Shown one piece after another: positions 61,987 through 64,000 of a stretch of 64,000 bases of DNA (the first letter of the stretch is position 1; every line of letters begins with the position of its first letter). The DNA lies in contig OY970367.1 in NCBI GenBank assembly GCA_963718635.1, forward strand, positions 5,642,001-5,706,000, in the 5' to 3' direction. The translations under genes were made by a program, and so were the position numbers. The notes below the pieces were generated by a model. It saw only the letters and a program-made list of their open reading frames with translations. It made no database searches and was not told the origin of the DNA. Source of the DNA: JAIOQJ01 sp963718635. Lineage in GTDB: Bacteria; Planctomycetota; Planctomycetia; Gemmatales; Gemmataceae.

Positions 61987-63267
61987 ATGATGCGGGTTAC
62001 TCTCGACTACGGCCGCACCGGCCTCGAAATCCAACTTCCCGCCGAGCGCACGCTGGCGCCCTTGAGCATCAAGGATGCCGTGCCGTTGGCCGACCCGGAA
62101 GGTGCTTTGCGCAATGCGCTGGCAAAGCCGATCGGCTCGAAGCCGCTCTCCGAACTTGCGAAGGGCAAGAAGAGCGCCTGCATCGTCATCTGCGACATTA
62201 CCCGGCCGGTGCCGAACAAGCTTATTCTCCCGCCTTTGCTGAAGACGCTTGAAGAGGCGGGCATTCCGCGTAAAGAGATTTGCATCCTCAACGCCACCGG
62301 TCTGCATCGCCCTAACGAAGGGGCCGAGCTCATCGAGATGGTTGGCGAAGAGATCGTCAAGAACTATCGCATCGAGAATCATTTCGGCAAACGACTTGAT
62401 GAGCACACTTATCTCGGGACCACGCCTAATGGCGTGCCGGCCTGGATCGATTCGCGCTACATCGATGCCGAGCTTAAGATTACAACGGGCTTAATCGAGC
62501 CGCATCTGATGGCCGGCTATTCCGGCGGGCGCAAGGTCATCTGTCCCGGCATTGCGGCCCTCGAAACGGTCAAGGTTTGGCACGGCCCGAAGTTTCTCGA
62601 GCATCCATTGGCCGATTGCGGGAGCGTGAAGGGCAATCCCGTTCACGAAGAGAACACGCGTATCGCCCTGATGGCCGGCTGCGATTTCATTGTGAATGTC
62701 GTCATCGATGGCAAGCGTCGGGTCACTTGGCTCGGTGCGGGCGACATGATTCAGGCGTGGGAAGCAGGCGTCGAATTCTGCCAGGATATCGTGAAAGTCG
62801 GCGTACCGCATGCGCTCGATGTCGTTGTTACTTCATGCGCGGGCTATCCGCTCGATACGACGTGGTATCAAGCGGTGAAGGGGCTGACCGGCGCGCTGCC
62901 GATCGTCAAGAAAGGCGGCACCATCATCATCGCGGCCAGTCTGAGCGAAGGCCTCGGCAGCCCCGAATTTCAGCATCTGATGAAAGATAATCCCGACCTG
63001 AAGTTATTCATCAAGCGCATTCTGGAAACCGATTACTTCGTCATGGACCAATGGCAACTTGAAGAACTGGCGAAGGTCGTCAACCATTGCAAAGTGAAGG
63101 TGGTGACGGACGGCTTGTCCCCGGAAATTTTACGCCAGTGCTACGTCGAGCCTGCAACAAGTGTTGAACAGGCCGTCGCCGATTCCTTGAAGGAGTACGG
63201 GCCCTCCGCCAAATTAGCGGTCATTCCGAAGGGCCCTTATGTGCTGCCCTACGTGATGCCGGCTTGA
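61987..63267 (+). CDS. larA: LarA-like nickel-dependent racemase family protein (DUF2088)
   Basis: 426 residues. Family motifs: ICDITRPVPNKLILPPLL, NATGLHRPNEGAELIEMVG (His of the active site), EPHLMAGYSGGRKVICPG (the Lys that binds the nickel pincer cofactor in LarA), and SCAGYPLDTTWYQAVKG. Members racemise or epimerise hydroxy acids; planctomycetes carry many with unknown substrates. No larBCE cofactor genes are in the window. Starts at adjacent ATGs 61987 and 61990. Confidence 0.8.
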   Translation: MMRVTLDYGRTGLEIQLPAERTLAPLSIKDAVPLADPEGALRNALAKPIGSKPLSELAKGKKSACIVICDITRPVPNKLILPPLLKTLEEAGIPRKEICILNATGLHRPNEGAELIEMVGEEIVKNYRIENHFGKRLDEHTYLGTTPNGVPAWIDSRYIDAELKITTGLIEPHLMAGYSGGRKVICPGIAALETVKVWHGPKFLEHPLADCGSVKGNPVHEENTRIALMAGCDFIVNVVIDGKRRVTWLGAGDMIQAWEAGVEFCQDIVKVGVPHALDVVVTSCAGYPLDTTWYQAVKGLTGALPIVKKGGTIIIAASLSEGLGSPEFQHLMKDNPDLKLFIKRILETDYFVMDQWQLEELAKVVNHCKVKVVTDGLSPEILRQCYVEPATSVEQAVADSLKEYGPSAKLAVIPKGPYVLPYVMPA

Positions 63268-63344
63268 GCCTCGGTCATCGCTAGACCTCTTCAACGAGGC
63301 TGCTTCAAACCTTCGAAAAGCTTCTGAATTACAACAGGCCTAAA

Positions 63345-63514
63345 GTATTAAAATCCATTAGCCACAGATTAAACACGGACGAAACACGGATAAATCAAAA
63401 CGTTCTGTTGCCATGCCTAAAAAATTGCCCTGAATACATGTCTTTGTTTTATCCGTGTTTGTTCGGTGTTCCATCCGTGGCTAAACAGTTTTGCTTTGGG
63501 ACAAGAGGCCCAAC
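63345..63514. repeat. R3 inverted repeat, copy 3 (first of a tandem pair)
   Basis: A 170-bp unit starting GTATTAAAATCCATTAGCCA and containing the R3 arms ATTAAACACGGACGAAACAC and TGTTCCATCCGTGGCTAA. Confidence 0.85.
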
Positions 63515-63662
63515 GTATTAAAATCCATTAGCCACAGATTAAACACGGACGAAACACGGATAAATCCAAACGTTCTGTTGCCATGCCTAAAAAATTGCCC
63601 TGAATACATGTCTTTGTTTTATCCGTGTTTGTTCGGTGTTCCATCCGTGGCTAAATGGTTTT
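63515..63662. repeat. R3 inverted repeat, copy 4 (second of a tandem pair)
   Basis: Nearly identical to the preceding unit, with only a few base differences, so the duplication is recent. Confidence 0.85.
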
Positions 63663-63732
63663 GCTTTGATTTGAACCTCATTTGAAATCTGACTCATTTT
63701 ACAATGAGTTTGATTGGGTAAGTAAATCGCCA

Positions 63733-64000
63733 CTATTCGTCTGGTTCTCTCTCTCGGACGTTGAACTCGAGCTTCCAGCGTTCTTTGCCGTCCCGGCTTT
63801 GGCACCAGAGTTCGAGTTGACCAACCTCGGTCACTTTCGTGTGCAAATGAACTGGCACGACTCGGTTGCCTTGCCCTTCCAATTTGGCGGCTACGGGCGT
63901 CATTTCGTCAATTTCGCTTTCCCATTCTTCAATCAGCGCTCCCGGAGCATCCTGACGCCGAACGTTTGAGCTCAGGAAGCGAAATTCAACCTGCTCACCG
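63733..64000 (-). CDS. C-terminus of an Hsp70-family protein (partial)
   Basis: On the minus strand an uninterrupted frame enters from the window edge and stops at 63733. The visible 88 residues include EQVEFRFLSSNVRRQDAPGA, VVPVHLHTKVTEVGQLELWC and KERWKLEFNVRERE. The TEVGxLELWC...RWKLEFNVR pattern is what I recall from the C-terminal end of planctomycete DnaK-like (Hsp70-related) proteins. Too little is visible to be certain. Confidence 0.55.
   Translation of the reverse strand, partial: GEQVEFRFLSSNVRRQDAPGALIEEWESEIDEMTPVAAKLEGQGNRVVPVHLHTKVTEVGQLELWCQSRDGKERWKLEFNVREREPDE

Larger units (their letters stand above)
63268..63732. other. Gene-free stretch with a tandem repeat
   Basis: Contains a possible weak stem (AGCCTCG and CGAGGCT, 63267-63301) after the LarA-like gene and two tandem R3 copies. 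No gene seen. Confidence 0.6.

Noticed and set aside
63345..63662. Tandem 170-bp repeat considered as a CRISPR or plasmid iteron region
   Set aside because: Only two units, each an inverted repeat found singly elsewhere; no replication gene nearby.

Overview
The window is about 57% GC and reads as a chromosomal or metagenomic piece from a planctomycete, probably Pirellulales-like. The evidence is gene content: a DUF1592/1588/1585 cytochrome-like protein followed by a Tat-exported DUF1501 protein, several small secreted CxxCH proteins, a cytochrome c-WD40 giant, a DUF1080 protein, tetrahydromethanopterin C1 genes (ftr, fhcC), TPR proteins carrying RNA-polymerase alpha-CTD domains, and alternative complex III. 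No rRNA or tRNA gene was found.

Layout. 0-6 kb: DUF1501 pair, small cytochrome, FkbM methyltransferase, metallo-beta-lactamase fold hydrolase. 6.1-16 kb: an accessory island with a compact type I-G (formerly I-U) CRISPR effector operon csb1-csb2-cas3, in which Cas3 carries a C-terminal extension. No adaptation genes and no array are present; one orphan repeat-like hairpin is followed directly by a terminator. Remnants of VapBC-like toxin-antitoxin pairs and a DUF433/DUF5615 pair flank it, with interspersed repeats. A 53-aa zinc-ribbon gene with a folded leader lies beside the cas operon. 16-31 kb: DUF1080 protein, ftr-fhcC, two secreted low-complexity proteins, lnt, VWA protein, hemH, ferredoxin, HNH nuclease, tgt, TPR/alpha-CTD protein. 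31-48 kb: cytochrome-WD40 protein, an IS4-family transposase, a CarH/LitR-like B12 photoreceptor gene divergent from a sigma factor, a DUF3857 transglutaminase-like protein, an esterase, an SGNH hydrolase whose motifs look circularly permuted, a PQQ-type propeller and a CdiI-like immunity protein. 48-61 kb: one leftward respiratory operon, actABCDE-actF-orf-ccoS-ccoN-ccoO-cytochrome c, coupling quinol oxidation by alternative complex III to a cbb3-type oxidase. 61-64 kb: an Rpn-family nuclease with a free-standing copy of its C-terminal region, a LarA-like protein, a 170-bp tandem repeat, and the end of an Hsp70-family gene.

Two things colour the whole window. First, about twenty reading frames, including conserved genes such as lnt, hemH, ftr and fhcC, are broken by what looks like one missing base. 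Uncorrected sequencing indels are the likeliest cause, so I give merged gene coordinates. Second, intergenic space is filled with at least six families of palindromic or REP-like repeats.

Family assignments come from reading motifs by eye, not from searches.
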